Shown here: positions 44,702-52,296 of the stretch, one piece after another | Layout: every line of letters begins with the position of its first letter | How positions within the stretch are numbered: the stretch's first letter is position 1 | Origin: an uncultured Ruminococcus sp. | GTDB taxonomy: Bacteria > Bacillota > Clostridia > Oscillospirales > Acutalibacteraceae | Direction of reading: 5' to 3' | DNA length: 54,479 nt | Assembly (NCBI GenBank): GCA_902793125.1 | Contig: CADBCC010000007.1 | Span: 1-54,479, forward strand | The notes under the pieces: model-generated | Database searches by the model: none | What the model was told of the DNA's origin: nothing | Seen by the model: only the letters and a program-made list of their open reading frames with translations | Program-made: the position numbers and the translations under genes

Positions 44702-45283
44702 ATGAAAAAGAGTTTAGGAAAAATGCCCGCGCTGTATCCGATGCCTGTGCTTATGATTGCGGCGTATGATGAAAACGGAACCCCCTGCGTTATGAACGCC
44801 GCGTGGGGTACAATCTGCGGACAGGATAAAATCGCGCTGATTATCGGCGAACGCCACAAAACCACAAAGAATATCCGCGTAAGCAAGGCGTTTACCGTCG
44901 CTTTAGCGGATAAGGAGCATATGGCGGAGGCCGATTTCTTCGGTATTGCTTCGGGAAACGATATGCCCGATAAGTTTGAAAAATCAGGCTGTCACGCCGA
45001 AAAGAGCGAGTTTGTTAACGCGCCTGTTATTGAGGAGTTCCCCGTTACAATGGAGTGCGAGCTTGCCGAGATTGTCGAGACGGATAACCTCCACGCTGTA
45101 GTCGGCACAATTGTTAATGTTCTCGCCGATGAAAAAGTACTTGACGAAAACGGAAAAGTGAACCCCGAAAAGCTGAACGCTTTGATTTTCGACCAGTTCC
45201 AAAGAGGATATTATGTAAGCGGCGACAAAGCGGGCAAAGCCTGGGACGCGGGAATGGATATGATGAAAGCCGCTAAAGAGTAA
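44702..45283 (+). CDS. Flavin reductase-like FMN-binding protein
   Basis: The 193-residue protein matches the flavin reductase-like domain: PALYPMPVLMIAAYDENGTPCVMNAAWGTICG at the N-terminus (about residues 9-40), then the FMN-phosphate region ERHKTTKNI and DFFGIASG. Members of this clostridial subgroup are small FMN-binding split-barrel proteins that pass electrons from NAD(P)H or ferredoxin. The ATG 44702 follows AAAGGAGTCG. It is 23 bases after mmcQ and probably co-transcribed with it. Confidence 0.92.
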   Translation: MKKSLGKMPALYPMPVLMIAAYDENGTPCVMNAAWGTICGQDKIALIIGERHKTTKNIRVSKAFTVALADKEHMAEADFFGIASGNDMPDKFEKSGCHAEKSEFVNAPVIEEFPVTMECELAEIVETDNLHAVVGTIVNVLADEKVLDENGKVNPEKLNALIFDQFQRGYYVSGDKAGKAWDAGMDMMKAAKE

Positions 45284-45318
45284 GATTTTCAGTAAAAGCT
45301 ATTGTTCCGGAGAAAATA

Positions 45319-45786
45319 ATGATTAGAAAAGCCGAAATAAAAGACATTCAAAAAATTCTTGAACTTCTTGTTCAGGTTGATATGGTTCACCATAACGGAA
45401 GACCTGATATTTTTAAAGGTCCCGCGACGAAGTACAATGAAGAACAGCTGAAAAACATCTTGTCCGACGAAAACACCCCTGTTTTTGTGTATACGGATGA
45501 AAATGATATTGTGCTCGGCCACGTTTTTTGCGTTTGTAAGCGTACAGAAAACGACGATTTACTGACCAATATTAAAACTTTATATATCGATGATCTCTGC
45601 GTAGATGAAAACGCGAGAGGAAATTATATCGGAAAATCGCTTTATGATTATGTGGTCTCTTACGCTAAGAAACGCGGTTACTATAATGTTACTTTAAACG
45701 TTTGGACGTTCAACACTTCGGCTTTGAAGTTTTACGAGAAAATGGGTATGAAGCCTCAAAAAATCGGAATGGAAATAATACTGTGA
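45319..45786 (+). CDS. GNAT-family N-acetyltransferase
   Basis: The 155-residue protein has the GNAT fold: an N-terminal MIRKAEIKDIQKILELL, the beta4 segment LYIDDLCVDENARGNYIGKSL carrying the acetyl-CoA pyrophosphate loop (R-G-N-Y-I-G; about residues 93-113), and the C-terminal NTSALKFYEKMGMKP. The substrate is unknown. The start follows CCGGAGAAAATA, 35 bases after the flavin reductase gene. Confidence 0.92.
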   Translation: MIRKAEIKDIQKILELLVQVDMVHHNGRPDIFKGPATKYNEEQLKNILSDENTPVFVYTDENDIVLGHVFCVCKRTENDDLLTNIKTLYIDDLCVDENARGNYIGKSLYDYVVSYAKKRGYYNVTLNVWTFNTSALKFYEKMGMKPQKIGMEIIL

Positions 45787-45862
45787 GCATTTGGTTTCTC
45801 GCTTGTTTTTTTCCTGCTTATGTGTTATTATTTTCTTGATTGGAAAAGAAAAGAGGATTAAT

Positions 45863-47368
45863 ATGAGGTATAGCTTTAAAATAATGTCATCCTTACTAAG
45901 CGCGGTGATTCTTATTTCCGCTGTGATATGTATGCCCGTAAACGCTTTGGAGGATACGGAATTAACTGTTCCGAAAATCGTCGTAAATACCGAGAACGGA
46001 AACGGATGCGAGCTTGAAAAGAGCGACGGATATGTAAACGCCGAAATAAGTATTACAGATCTTGACGGTTCTTCCTTGGAGGACAGCGTTAGTTTTAAGG
46101 TGCGTGGAAATACTACTTCTCTTTCGTGGATTGAGAAAAAGGCTTTTACTTTTAAGTTTTCCAAAAAGAAAGACGTGCTCGGTATGGGTAAGGGTAAAAA
46201 ATGGGCGCTTATAGCGAACGCCTTTGACCCTACTTTGCTCAGAAATTACTTAGCGTTTGAAACCGCGCGCGAACTCGGACTTGAATATACATCCAACCAG
46301 AAATTCGTGGAACTTTGGCTGGACGGAAGCTTCAGAGGAAGCTACGTTCTCTATGAACCTGTTCAGGCAGGCGCCGACAGGGTAGATATCGACGTTGAAA
46401 GCAACGACGGAATGAAAGATTTCCTTGTAGAGTATGAAACTGAAACCGCTATGGCGAACGAGGAAGATACATATTTTAAAGCCGAAAATATCCGTTTTAT
46501 CGCCCAGGAGCCCGAAGATCCGAACGATGCGCAGTTAGAATACCTCCAAAATACTTTAGGTGATATTATAAAAGCGTTAAAAACCGGAGATAAGGAGATT
46601 ATAGAAGAAAAAGTCGATTTGCCTTCTTTTGTAAAATACTATATTCTTAATGAGTATTTTAAAACTTACGATTTCAGCGTAACCTCGGTATTTTTCTATT
46701 ATAAAGACGGTAAACTGTACGCGGGACCTCCGTGGGATTACGACTTGTCTATGGGTAATGAAAACGCCAATCTCAGCTCCCAAAGATGTAAGTCCGCAAA
46801 TTCGCCCGAAGGCGTTTTTGCCGACGTGAATCTGTTAGCTTTTATTGCGAAAAAAGATTGGTTTAAGGATATGGTAAAATCCGAGTACGAAGTTCATTAT
46901 GATTATTTTTCAAATATCCATACCGAAGGCGGTATTCTTGATACTATCCGATCAACCTACAGCGATACTATTAACCGTAATTATAATGAAGCGGGCTGGC
47001 AGCCGAGAAGAGCGTGGATTAATATCCAGCGTACGCCCGATTCTACTTATGACGGAAACTATAATTTCCTTAAAAACTGGCTCAGCGAAAGACATAATTG
47101 GTTCGAAGAGTATTTAGAGCCCTTTTCCAGAGAATATATTGTCGGAGATACCGATGGAAACGGTAAGGTTAATATCCGCGACGCTACATATATCCAGCTT
47201 ATTTTAGCGAAAGTAATGTATAATAAACATTATGAGATAAGAGGAAAAGTAACGGGTGATGAGCTGAATATCAACGATACAACCAGTATTCAAAAATACC
47301 TTCTCGGTAAGAATAAAGACAGCGCAGTCGGAGAAACACGAACAGCGCGTTTTGATAAATTAAGTTAA
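45863..47368 (+). CDS. Secreted CotH-kinase-like protein with C-terminal dockerin
   Basis: The ATG at 45863 after AGAGGATTAAT begins the signal peptide (cleavage near residue 28), giving 501 residues; the longer open frame lacks a ribosome site. Residues about 35-420 are a CotH domain: VSFKVRGNTTS, LLRNYLAFETARELGLEYT, GSFRGSYVLYEP and the metal/ATP motif PPWDYDLSMGN. Residues about 428-488 form a type I dockerin with two Ca-loops (GDTDGNGKVNIRDAT and TGDELNINDTTSIQ). CotH proteins are atypical protein kinases in Bacillus spore coats. CotH-dockerin fusions are known from Ruminococcus cellulosomes, where they may phosphorylate or stabilise the complex. Confidence 0.92.
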   Translation: MRYSFKIMSSLLSAVILISAVICMPVNALEDTELTVPKIVVNTENGNGCELEKSDGYVNAEISITDLDGSSLEDSVSFKVRGNTTSLSWIEKKAFTFKFSKKKDVLGMGKGKKWALIANAFDPTLLRNYLAFETARELGLEYTSNQKFVELWLDGSFRGSYVLYEPVQAGADRVDIDVESNDGMKDFLVEYETETAMANEEDTYFKAENIRFIAQEPEDPNDAQLEYLQNTLGDIIKALKTGDKEIIEEKVDLPSFVKYYILNEYFKTYDFSVTSVFFYYKDGKLYAGPPWDYDLSMGNENANLSSQRCKSANSPEGVFADVNLLAFIAKKDWFKDMVKSEYEVHYDYFSNIHTEGGILDTIRSTYSDTINRNYNEAGWQPRRAWINIQRTPDSTYDGNYNFLKNWLSERHNWFEEYLEPFSREYIVGDTDGNGKVNIRDATYIQLILAKVMYNKHYEIRGKVTGDELNINDTTSIQKYLLGKNKDSAVGETRTARFDKLS

Positions 47369-47370
47369 TA

Positions 47371-47401
47371 AAAAGCCGGCTCGTCTGAGCCGGCTTTTTT
47401 G
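47371..47401. terminator. Bidirectional terminator
   Basis: AAGCCGGCTC (47373-47382) pairs perfectly with GAGCCGGCTT (47387-47396) around TCTG. T-runs lie on both strands, serving the CotH gene and the convergent orphan trpB. Confidence 0.92.
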
Positions 47402-47402
47402 T

Positions 47403-48629
47403 TTATTTTTCGGGAATACCGTATTTTTCGATTACATAATCCATATCCTTGTCGCCTCTGCCCGAGAGATTGATAAGAACTGAACCGTGCTCCATCCTCT
47501 CGGCAAGTTTCATACCGTAAGCAACCGCGTGCGAACTTTCTATGGCGGGAATTATTCCCTCAAGTCGTGAGAGTTTATAGAAAGCGTCAATTGTTTCGTT
47601 ATCGTCGATAACGTCGTATTTTACTCTTCCTATATCGCGCAGGAAAGCGTGTTCGGGGCCGGATGACGGATAATCAAGTCCGCTCGCTACGGAATAAACA
47701 GGAGCGGGGTCTCCGTTTTCGTCTTTCAGCATAATGCTGTTGAATCCGTGCATTACGCCCTCGCTTCCGTATTTAAGGCTTGCCGCGTGGTCGCCTAATT
47801 TTGCTCCTCTGCCGAGCGGTTCAACTCCGTAAATATCCACAGGGTCGTTTAAAAATCCCGAGAACAATCCCGCCGCGTTGCTTCCGCCGCCTACGCAGGC
47901 TACAATAGCGTTGGGTAAGTGTCCCGTCATCTCTGTGAACTGTTCTCTTGCCTCAACGCCGACAACGCTTTGAAAATCTCTTACCATCATCGGGAAGGGG
48001 TGGGGCCCAAGTACGGAGCCTATGCAGTAAATCGCGTCGTTGTATTCTTTGCTGTAAGCCTCAAACGCCGCGTCGACAGCTTCCTTTAATGTTTTTAAAC
48101 CGTGGGTAACCTCTACGACATTCGCGCCCAGGACTTTCATCCTCGCTACATTCGGCGCCTGCTTTTTAATATCAACCGAACCCATATATATGTCGCACTC
48201 CAAACCAAAATACGCCGCCGCGGTAGCTAAAGCGACACCGTGCTGACCCGCGCCTGTTTCGGCGATAAGTTTTTTCTTGCCCATATATTTCGCTAAAAGC
48301 GCTTCGCCCATACAATGGTTGAGTTTATGCGCGCCCGAGTGGTTTAAGTCCTCGCGCTTGGCGTAAAGTTGTACGCGTCCGCCGAGAGAGTTTGAAAGGC
48401 GCTCCAAGTGGGTAACGGGAGTCGGCCGCCCCTGAAACTCCTTTCGGATACGTCTTAATTCGGCGATGAATTTGCGTGACTGACAGATTGAGTAGTACGC
48501 CTGGGTGATTTCCGCCATAGCGTCTTTCAGCTTATCGTCCACATATACTCCGCCGTATTTTCCGAAGTATCCGTTTTTGTCGGGATAGTTTTTAAAGTAA
48601 GTATCAAAATTAATATCATTTATAATCAT
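47403..48629 (-). CDS. trpB: Orphan second tryptophan synthase beta chain
   Basis: The 408-residue PLP enzyme starts after CGGAGGAAAAA on the minus strand. It keeps the catalytic core of TrpB: PLP Lys in [10 protein letters not shown], Glu in [13 protein letters not shown], the phosphate loop [10 protein letters not shown], and LSGRGDKD. It differs from the operon copy in the region thought to contact TrpA ([20 protein letters not shown] against [16 protein letters not shown]) and has a longer N-terminus. No trpA is nearby, it has its own promoter, and no T-box was recognised. It may salvage indole or act on another substrate. Confidence 0.92.
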   Translation of the reverse strand: MIINDINFDTYFKNYPDKNGYFGKYGGVYVDDKLKDAMAEITQAYYSICQSRKFIAELRRIRKEFQGRPTPVTHLERLSNSLGGRVQLYAKREDLNHSGAHKLNHCMGEALLAKYMGKKKLIAETGAGQHGVALATAAAYFGLECDIYMGSVDIKKQAPNVARMKVLGANVVEVTHGLKTLKEAVDAAFEAYSKEYNDAIYCIGSVLGPHPFPMMVRDFQSVVGVEAREQFTEMTGHLPNAIVACVGGGSNAAGLFSGFLNDPVDIYGVEPLGRGAKLGDHAASLKYGSEGVMHGFNSIMLKDENGDPAPVYSVASGLDYPSSGPEHAFLRDIGRVKYDVIDDNETIDAFYKLSRLEGIIPAIESSHAVAYGMKLAERMEHGSVLINLSGRGDKDMDYVIEKYGIPEK

Positions 48630-48685
48630 TTTTTCCTCCGAGGTATGTAAAATAATACGCTTTTGTGTAAAATGTTGTCTTAATT

Positions 48686-48714
48686 ATAATATCATAACAT
48701 CCCTGATTTGGCAA
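48686..48714 (-). promoter_or_regulatory. Promoter of the orphan trpB (minus strand)
   Basis: On the minus strand TTGCCA (48709-48714) and TATTAT (48686-48691) are 17 bases apart, about 56 bases before the start codon. The short leader leaves no room for a T-box. Confidence 0.65.
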
Positions 48715-48896
48715 CATAAATAACGCTTTCGGATTATTATCCCGCGGTGAGGTATAAGCGGGAGGAACTAACAATTATGTTGAAGTGCACAAATATCAAT
48801 GTAAAAATTACGCGTAAATCTTATCTGGAATGTTTATAACCCCAAAATCATATATTTTTATTGACATATTGACTAAAATTATTGATAGAATGTTAA

Positions 48897-48926
48897 TTGA
48901 CACAAAATAATTTATTATGATATAAT
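48897..48926 (+). promoter_or_regulatory. Promoter of the DUF4234-DUF2752 pair
   Basis: Perfect TTGACA (48897-48902) and TATAAT (48921-48926) boxes have an 18-base spacer, 33 bases before the start codon. The upstream 48715-48896 region shows only a small CCCGC/GCGGG hairpin and no gene. Confidence 0.8.
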
Positions 48927-48959
48927 GCTCCCATTCTAAGATTGAAAGGAATGTTATTT

Positions 48960-49304
48960 ATGATTGAGAACAGAAATATTGCCCTTTACATCGTGCTTTC
49001 CATCATCACATGCGGTATCTTCGGTTTTTATTGGCTTTATACCCTTAACGAGGATATTAACGCTGTATCAAATGAACCTAATCCGATGTCGAGCGCGCTG
49101 GTTATTGTATTAACAATTATTACTTGCGGTATTTTTGGATGGTATTGGTTATACAAACAGGGTGATAACCTCGATAAGGTAGACGGATCTTCCAACAGCG
49201 GAATTATTTATCTCGTTATCGGAATTTTCGGACTTTCCATTATAAGCTGGGCTCTTATGCAGGATAGACTTAATAAATTGTCTACAAATACGCCCGCTAA
49301 TTAA
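48960..49304 (+). CDS. DUF4234 family membrane protein
   Basis: ATG 48960 lies 9-10 bases after GAAAGGA, giving 114 residues. The protein contains two copies of a helix pattern, VLSIITCGIFGFYWLY and VLTIITCGIFGWYWLY, which define DUF4234, and a third hydrophobic helix near residues 80-98. Function is unknown; it is probably a small integral membrane protein. Its stop codon overlaps the start of the DUF2752 gene (TAATG). Confidence 0.9.
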   Translation: MIENRNIALYIVLSIITCGIFGFYWLYTLNEDINAVSNEPNPMSSALVIVLTIITCGIFGWYWLYKQGDNLDKVDGSSNSGIIYLVIGIFGLSIISWALMQDRLNKLSTNTPAN

Positions 49305-49696
49305 TGAGTAAAAGAATCATAAGAATAGTAAAGCCTACAGCTGTAGTTTTAGCTATAGGCTTTATCTATATAGTTTTGCATTACACTACGGGTTTTTCTA
49401 TTTCATGCCCATTTCATAAGCTTACAGGATTAAACTGCCCCGGATGCGGAGTCAGCCGTATGGCGCTCAATATTCTGAAGCTTAACTTTACCGACGCTTT
49501 CAGGTGCAATCCCGTTGTATTTTGTTTACTTCCCGTATTCGGCGGCTTTTTAGCTGTACATCTGTATAAGTATATACGATACGGTGAATGTTCCTTTAAA
49601 AAATGGGAGAATGCCGTTTTATACTCAATAGCCGTTATTCTTATAGTTTTCGGCGTAGTACGGAATGTTTTTTCCGATTTGTTTTTGATACCGTAA
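49304..49696 (+). CDS. DUF2752 family membrane protein
   Basis: The 130-residue protein has a membrane helix at about 10-30. The DUF2752 motif follows: CPFHKLTGLNCPGCGVSRM (three Cys in CPF and CPGC), then NILKLNFTDAFRCNPVVF. Two further helices come after it. The family is found in many bacteria, often beside DUF4234 or TM2-type proteins; the Cys pair suggests a metal or redox site. Translation is coupled to the DUF4234 gene. Confidence 0.9.
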   Translation: MSKRIIRIVKPTAVVLAIGFIYIVLHYTTGFSISCPFHKLTGLNCPGCGVSRMALNILKLNFTDAFRCNPVVFCLLPVFGGFLAVHLYKYIRYGECSFKKWENAVLYSIAVILIVFGVVRNVFSDLFLIP

Positions 49697-49717
49697 AATT
49701 AAATTCAGCTATATTTC

Positions 49718-49748
49718 ATCGCAGCCTTTACGGCTGCGATTTCTTGTT
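49718..49748 (+). terminator. Rho-independent terminator
   Basis: ATCGCAGCC (49718-49726) pairs perfectly with GGCTGCGAT (49732-49740) around TTTAC, followed by TTCTTGTTT. Confidence 0.85.
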
Positions 49749-49782
49749 TATAAAAAAATTTAAAAAATTTTTTAAAAAAGTG

Positions 49783-49811
49783 TTGACAAACGGAAATATG
49801 TGTGTTATATT
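49783..49811 (+). promoter_or_regulatory. Promoter of the 144-residue secreted protein
   Basis: TTGACA (49783-49788) and TATATT (49806-49811) are 17 bases apart. The 5' leader then contains the inverted repeat GGTTAAT (49824) with ATTAACC (49842). Confidence 0.8.
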
Positions 49812-49894
49812 ATATGCACAACAGGTTAATCACTCAGGTAATTAACCAAGAAAACAGTAAAATAAACAACAAGTTAAATAAAGGAGATTGAAAA

Positions 49895-50329
49895 ATGGCT
49901 AAAATCACAAGGAGTATTATCGCTTTAGCGATAGCGGCTTTAATCGCAGTTTCATCCGCAATATTAGTTTCAACAGTAAAGGCAGACGCCGCAACAAAGG
50001 GTTCCGCTAATTCTCACGCTTCGAACAAAATGGCTTATAAACTTCCCGCAAGCACAGAAAAGACAAATGCATTCGCAAAGTCATATGTTTTAAAAGTTAA
50101 TGCAAAGTCTTCTAAAAATGTAAAGTGGAGCGCAACCGCTTCCGCTAAAAACATAAAGACAAAGTATTCTTACAACGCTAAAGCAAAAAAACTTACTTTT
50201 AAGATGACCGGAAAATCCTACGGCCTTACTAAATTCACTATTAAGTTCAAGCAGGGCAGCGGAAAATGGACAACAAAAAAGATGCAGCTTTTCGTTGACT
50301 CCGATAAAAACATTATGAGAATAAAATGA
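49895..50329 (+). CDS. Small secreted Lys-rich beta protein
   Basis: ATG 49895 follows AAAGGAGATTG and a strong promoter. The 144-residue product has a signal peptide (about 1-33, ending near VKADAA) and one basic domain of about 100 residues with alternating strands (YVLKVNAKSSKNVKWSATA, KLTFKMTGKSYGLTKFTIKF). The composition is like the Lys-rich BIG2-type domains of the lysozyme at 8430 and the end of the protein at 236, but here the domain stands alone. It might bind the wall or act as a small matrix protein. No family name is assigned. Confidence 0.8.
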   Translation: MAKITRSIIALAIAALIAVSSAILVSTVKADAATKGSANSHASNKMAYKLPASTEKTNAFAKSYVLKVNAKSSKNVKWSATASAKNIKTKYSYNAKAKKLTFKMTGKSYGLTKFTIKFKQGSGKWTTKKMQLFVDSDKNIMRIK

Positions 50330-50373
50330 CTTCCTCTTTAAAATAAATCCCTCTTTTTTCTTAATTCATTTTT

Positions 50374-50415
50374 AATATCAGCTCAAGTATTCCTGCTTGG
50401 GCTGATATTTTTTGT
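50374..50415 (+). terminator. Rho-independent terminator
   Basis: AATATCAGC(T)CAAG pairs with CTTGGGCTGATATT around an 8-base loop (one bulge), followed by TTTTT. Confidence 0.85.
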
Positions 50416-50487
50416 GCATTGTGCAAGAAAGGCTTTTTGCGCTTGCAAAAGCGCGTGTAATACTGCTTATTTATCGTTTAAAATTGC

Positions 50488-50516
50488 TTGACTTTTAATA
50501 TGGTGTATGATAAAAT
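50488..50516 (+). promoter_or_regulatory. Promoter of the ribozyme-nagB operon
   Basis: TTGACT (50488-50493) and TAAAAT (50511-50516) have a 17-base spacer, about 80 bases before the ribozyme cleavage site. Confidence 0.75.
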
Positions 50517-50598
50517 TTTAGTTGATTAGAGCGTGGTTTTTTCACGTTTTTAATCGCTTATAAAATAGCCACTTGAGAAAGGAGAAGCAGGGACTATT

Positions 50599-50735
50599 AG
50601 CGCCAGGACCGATATGGTTGACGAGGGTTGGCAGTTATCGAAAGACTCGGCGGATGCTGCCACGGCTTCAGGTAAGTCGTTAGAGAGGATTTAAAAAGCA
50701 GAATTAAAACTGTAACAGAGGTTCTCTTAATACTG
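50599..50735 (+). ncRNA. glmS ribozyme in front of nagB
   Basis: The conserved blocks of the glmS self-cleaving ribozyme appear in order: AGCGCCAGGACC (50599-50610), GTTGACGAGG, TTATCGA, TCGGCGGATGC, a P3-type stem ACGGCT with AGTCGT, and AGGATTT, then GAGAGG with TTCTCT (P4-like). Cleavage is expected between A50599 and G50600. In known cases glucosamine-6-phosphate acts as the cofactor that triggers cleavage, and the new 5'-OH end makes the mRNA unstable. The usual target is glmS; here the next gene is nagB. A GC hairpin (CGGCGC, AAA, GCGCCG at 50757-50771) follows before the start codon. Confidence 0.93.
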
Positions 50736-50843
50736 AAATTATTAAAAAGTCTTAATCGGCGCAAAGCGCCGTATCGCAAAAATTATTGTCCGAAAATGTT
50801 AAGCGGTTAAAGACTTAAACACGGACAGAAAGGTTAAATTATT

Positions 50844-51635
50844 ATGAGAGTTATTATTCAAAACGACTACGATAAAATGTGTAAATGGGCGGCTCAGTAT
50901 ATCGCCGACAAAATCAATAATCACAAAGAGGATCGTCCTTTTGTGCTCGGTCTTCCCACAGGTTCTTCGCCTATCGGCGTTTACAAAGAGCTTTATACAA
51001 TGAATAAGGAAGGTAAAGTTTCTTTCGCTAATGTTGTAACATTCAATATGGACGAATATCTCGGACTTCCTCATGAGCACGACCAGAGCTATTGGTATTT
51101 TATGCATGATAATTTCTTCAACCACCTTGTTGATATGAAGAAGGAAAATATCAATATCTTAAACGGTATGACTGACGATCCCGAAGGCGAGTGCGCAAGA
51201 TACGAAGAGAAAATTGCTTCTTACGGCGGAATTGATCTCTTTATGGGCGGTATCGGCGTTGACGGCCATATCGCGTTTAACGAGCCTTATACAAGCCTCG
51301 CTTCACGTACAGGTGTAAGAAATCTTACAACAGATACAAGAATCGTTAACTCGCGTTTCTTCGGAAATGATCCCGAAGCTGTACCCGCACAGGCTTTATC
51401 GGTAGGCGTTGGAACAGTAACCGATTCCAAGGAAGTTTTAATTCTTATCAACGGCCACAATAAAGCAAGAGCTCTTGCCGAGACTGTTGAGGGTTCAGTA
51501 AGCCACAAATGGACTTGTTCAGCGCTTCAGATGCACAATGGCGCGATTATCGCCTGCGACGAAGCTGCCTGCGGCGAGCTTACCGTAGATACATATAAAT
51601 ACTTCCTCGATATCGAACAGAAGGAGAGACTTTAA
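50844..51635 (+). CDS. nagB: Glucosamine-6-phosphate deaminase/isomerase
   Basis: The 263-residue enzyme interconverts glucosamine 6-phosphate with fructose 6-phosphate and ammonia. Motifs: [12 protein letters not shown] for phosphate binding, FNMDEYLGL with the catalytic Asp, the [14 protein letters not shown] loop holding Asp, His and Glu of the active site, and a C-terminal WTCSALQMH. The length matches E. coli NagB. It normally serves catabolism, but here it lies behind a glmS ribozyme and ahead of an acetyltransferase and glmM. Repression by GlcN6P is the wrong sign for a catabolic enzyme. I infer a synthetic role, possibly replacing GlmS. The start follows GAAAGG. Confidence 0.96.
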   Translation: MRVIIQNDYDKMCKWAAQYIADKINNHKEDRPFVLGLPTGSSPIGVYKELYTMNKEGKVSFANVVTFNMDEYLGLPHEHDQSYWYFMHDNFFNHLVDMKKENINILNGMTDDPEGECARYEEKIASYGGIDLFMGGIGVDGHIAFNEPYTSLASRTGVRNLTTDTRIVNSRFFGNDPEAVPAQALSVGVGTVTDSKEVLILINGHNKARALAETVEGSVSHKWTCSALQMHNGAIIACDEAACGELTVDTYKYFLDIEQKERL

Positions 51636-52294
51636 TGTATACAATAAAAGATCTTTATGATCTCGACCATACACTCGCGAAAGATTATCTTTCACAGTTT
51701 ACTTATCCCTGGGAAGCGCTTAAAGGAATTAAGGATTTTATCCTCTCTTTAGGCCCGACTTTAGGTGATGATTATGAACAAAAAGAAGAGGGCGTATGGG
51801 TTCACAAAACCGCGAAGGTATTTCCCTCCGCTTATCTCGGAGCTCCGTGCATTATCGGTCCCGAAACCGAAGTAAGACACGGCGCGTTTATAAGAGGATC
51901 GGCGCTTGTCGGCGCAAACTGCGTTGTCGGCAACTCCGTAGAACTTAAAAATGTTATCCTCTTCGACAATGTACAAACTCCGCACTACAACTATGTAGGC
52001 GATTCTATCCTCGGACATTTCTCCCACATGGGCGCGGGTTCAATTACTTCAAATGTTAAATCCGATAAAAAGCTCGTTGTTGTTCATAACGGAACAGAGA
52101 GCATTGAAACAGGTATCAAAAAGTTCGGCGCTATGCTCGGAGACCATGTTGAGGTCGGCTGTAACGCTGTTTGTAATCCCGGTACCGTTATCGGAAGATA
52201 CTCAAGTGTTTATCCTACATCCTGCGTACGCGGCGTTGTTCCCGAGAATTGTATTTTCAAGAACAGCGGAGAGATTATTGAAAGGAAGTCTTAA
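51635..52294 (+). CDS. GlmU C-terminal-like left-handed beta-helix acetyltransferase
   Basis: The 219-residue protein lacks a uridyltransferase domain. After an N-terminal helix region (about 1-55) it has hexapeptide repeats of a left-handed beta-helix. The segment VELKNVILFDN then PHYNYVGDS and GAGSITSNVK aligns with the GlmU acetyltransferase core (VEVKN, GHLSYLGD, GAGTITCNY), including the catalytic His. It is therefore probably the glucosamine-1-phosphate N-acetyltransferase, with uridylyl transfer done by another protein. The ATG overlaps the nagB stop by one base, and glmM follows 2 bases after its stop. Alternative: a sugar acyltransferase of other specificity. Confidence 0.82.
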   Translation: MYTIKDLYDLDHTLAKDYLSQFTYPWEALKGIKDFILSLGPTLGDDYEQKEEGVWVHKTAKVFPSAYLGAPCIIGPETEVRHGAFIRGSALVGANCVVGNSVELKNVILFDNVQTPHYNYVGDSILGHFSHMGAGSITSNVKSDKKLVVVHNGTESIETGIKKFGAMLGDHVEVGCNAVCNPGTVIGRYSSVYPTSCVRGVVPENCIFKNSGEIIERKS

Positions 52295-52296
52295 TA

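Noticed and set aside
48777-48839. 20-codon frame (begins MLKCTN) with an upstream GGGAGGA
   Set aside because: The spacing from GGGAGGA is long, the product is tiny, and there is no context to support it; a chance frame is more likely.
50844-51635. Reading nagB as an ordinary catabolic GlcNAc-use gene
   Set aside because: No nagA, transporter or GntR-type regulator is adjacent, and the glmS ribozyme would repress it by its own substrate. The anabolic reading fits better, though it is not proven.
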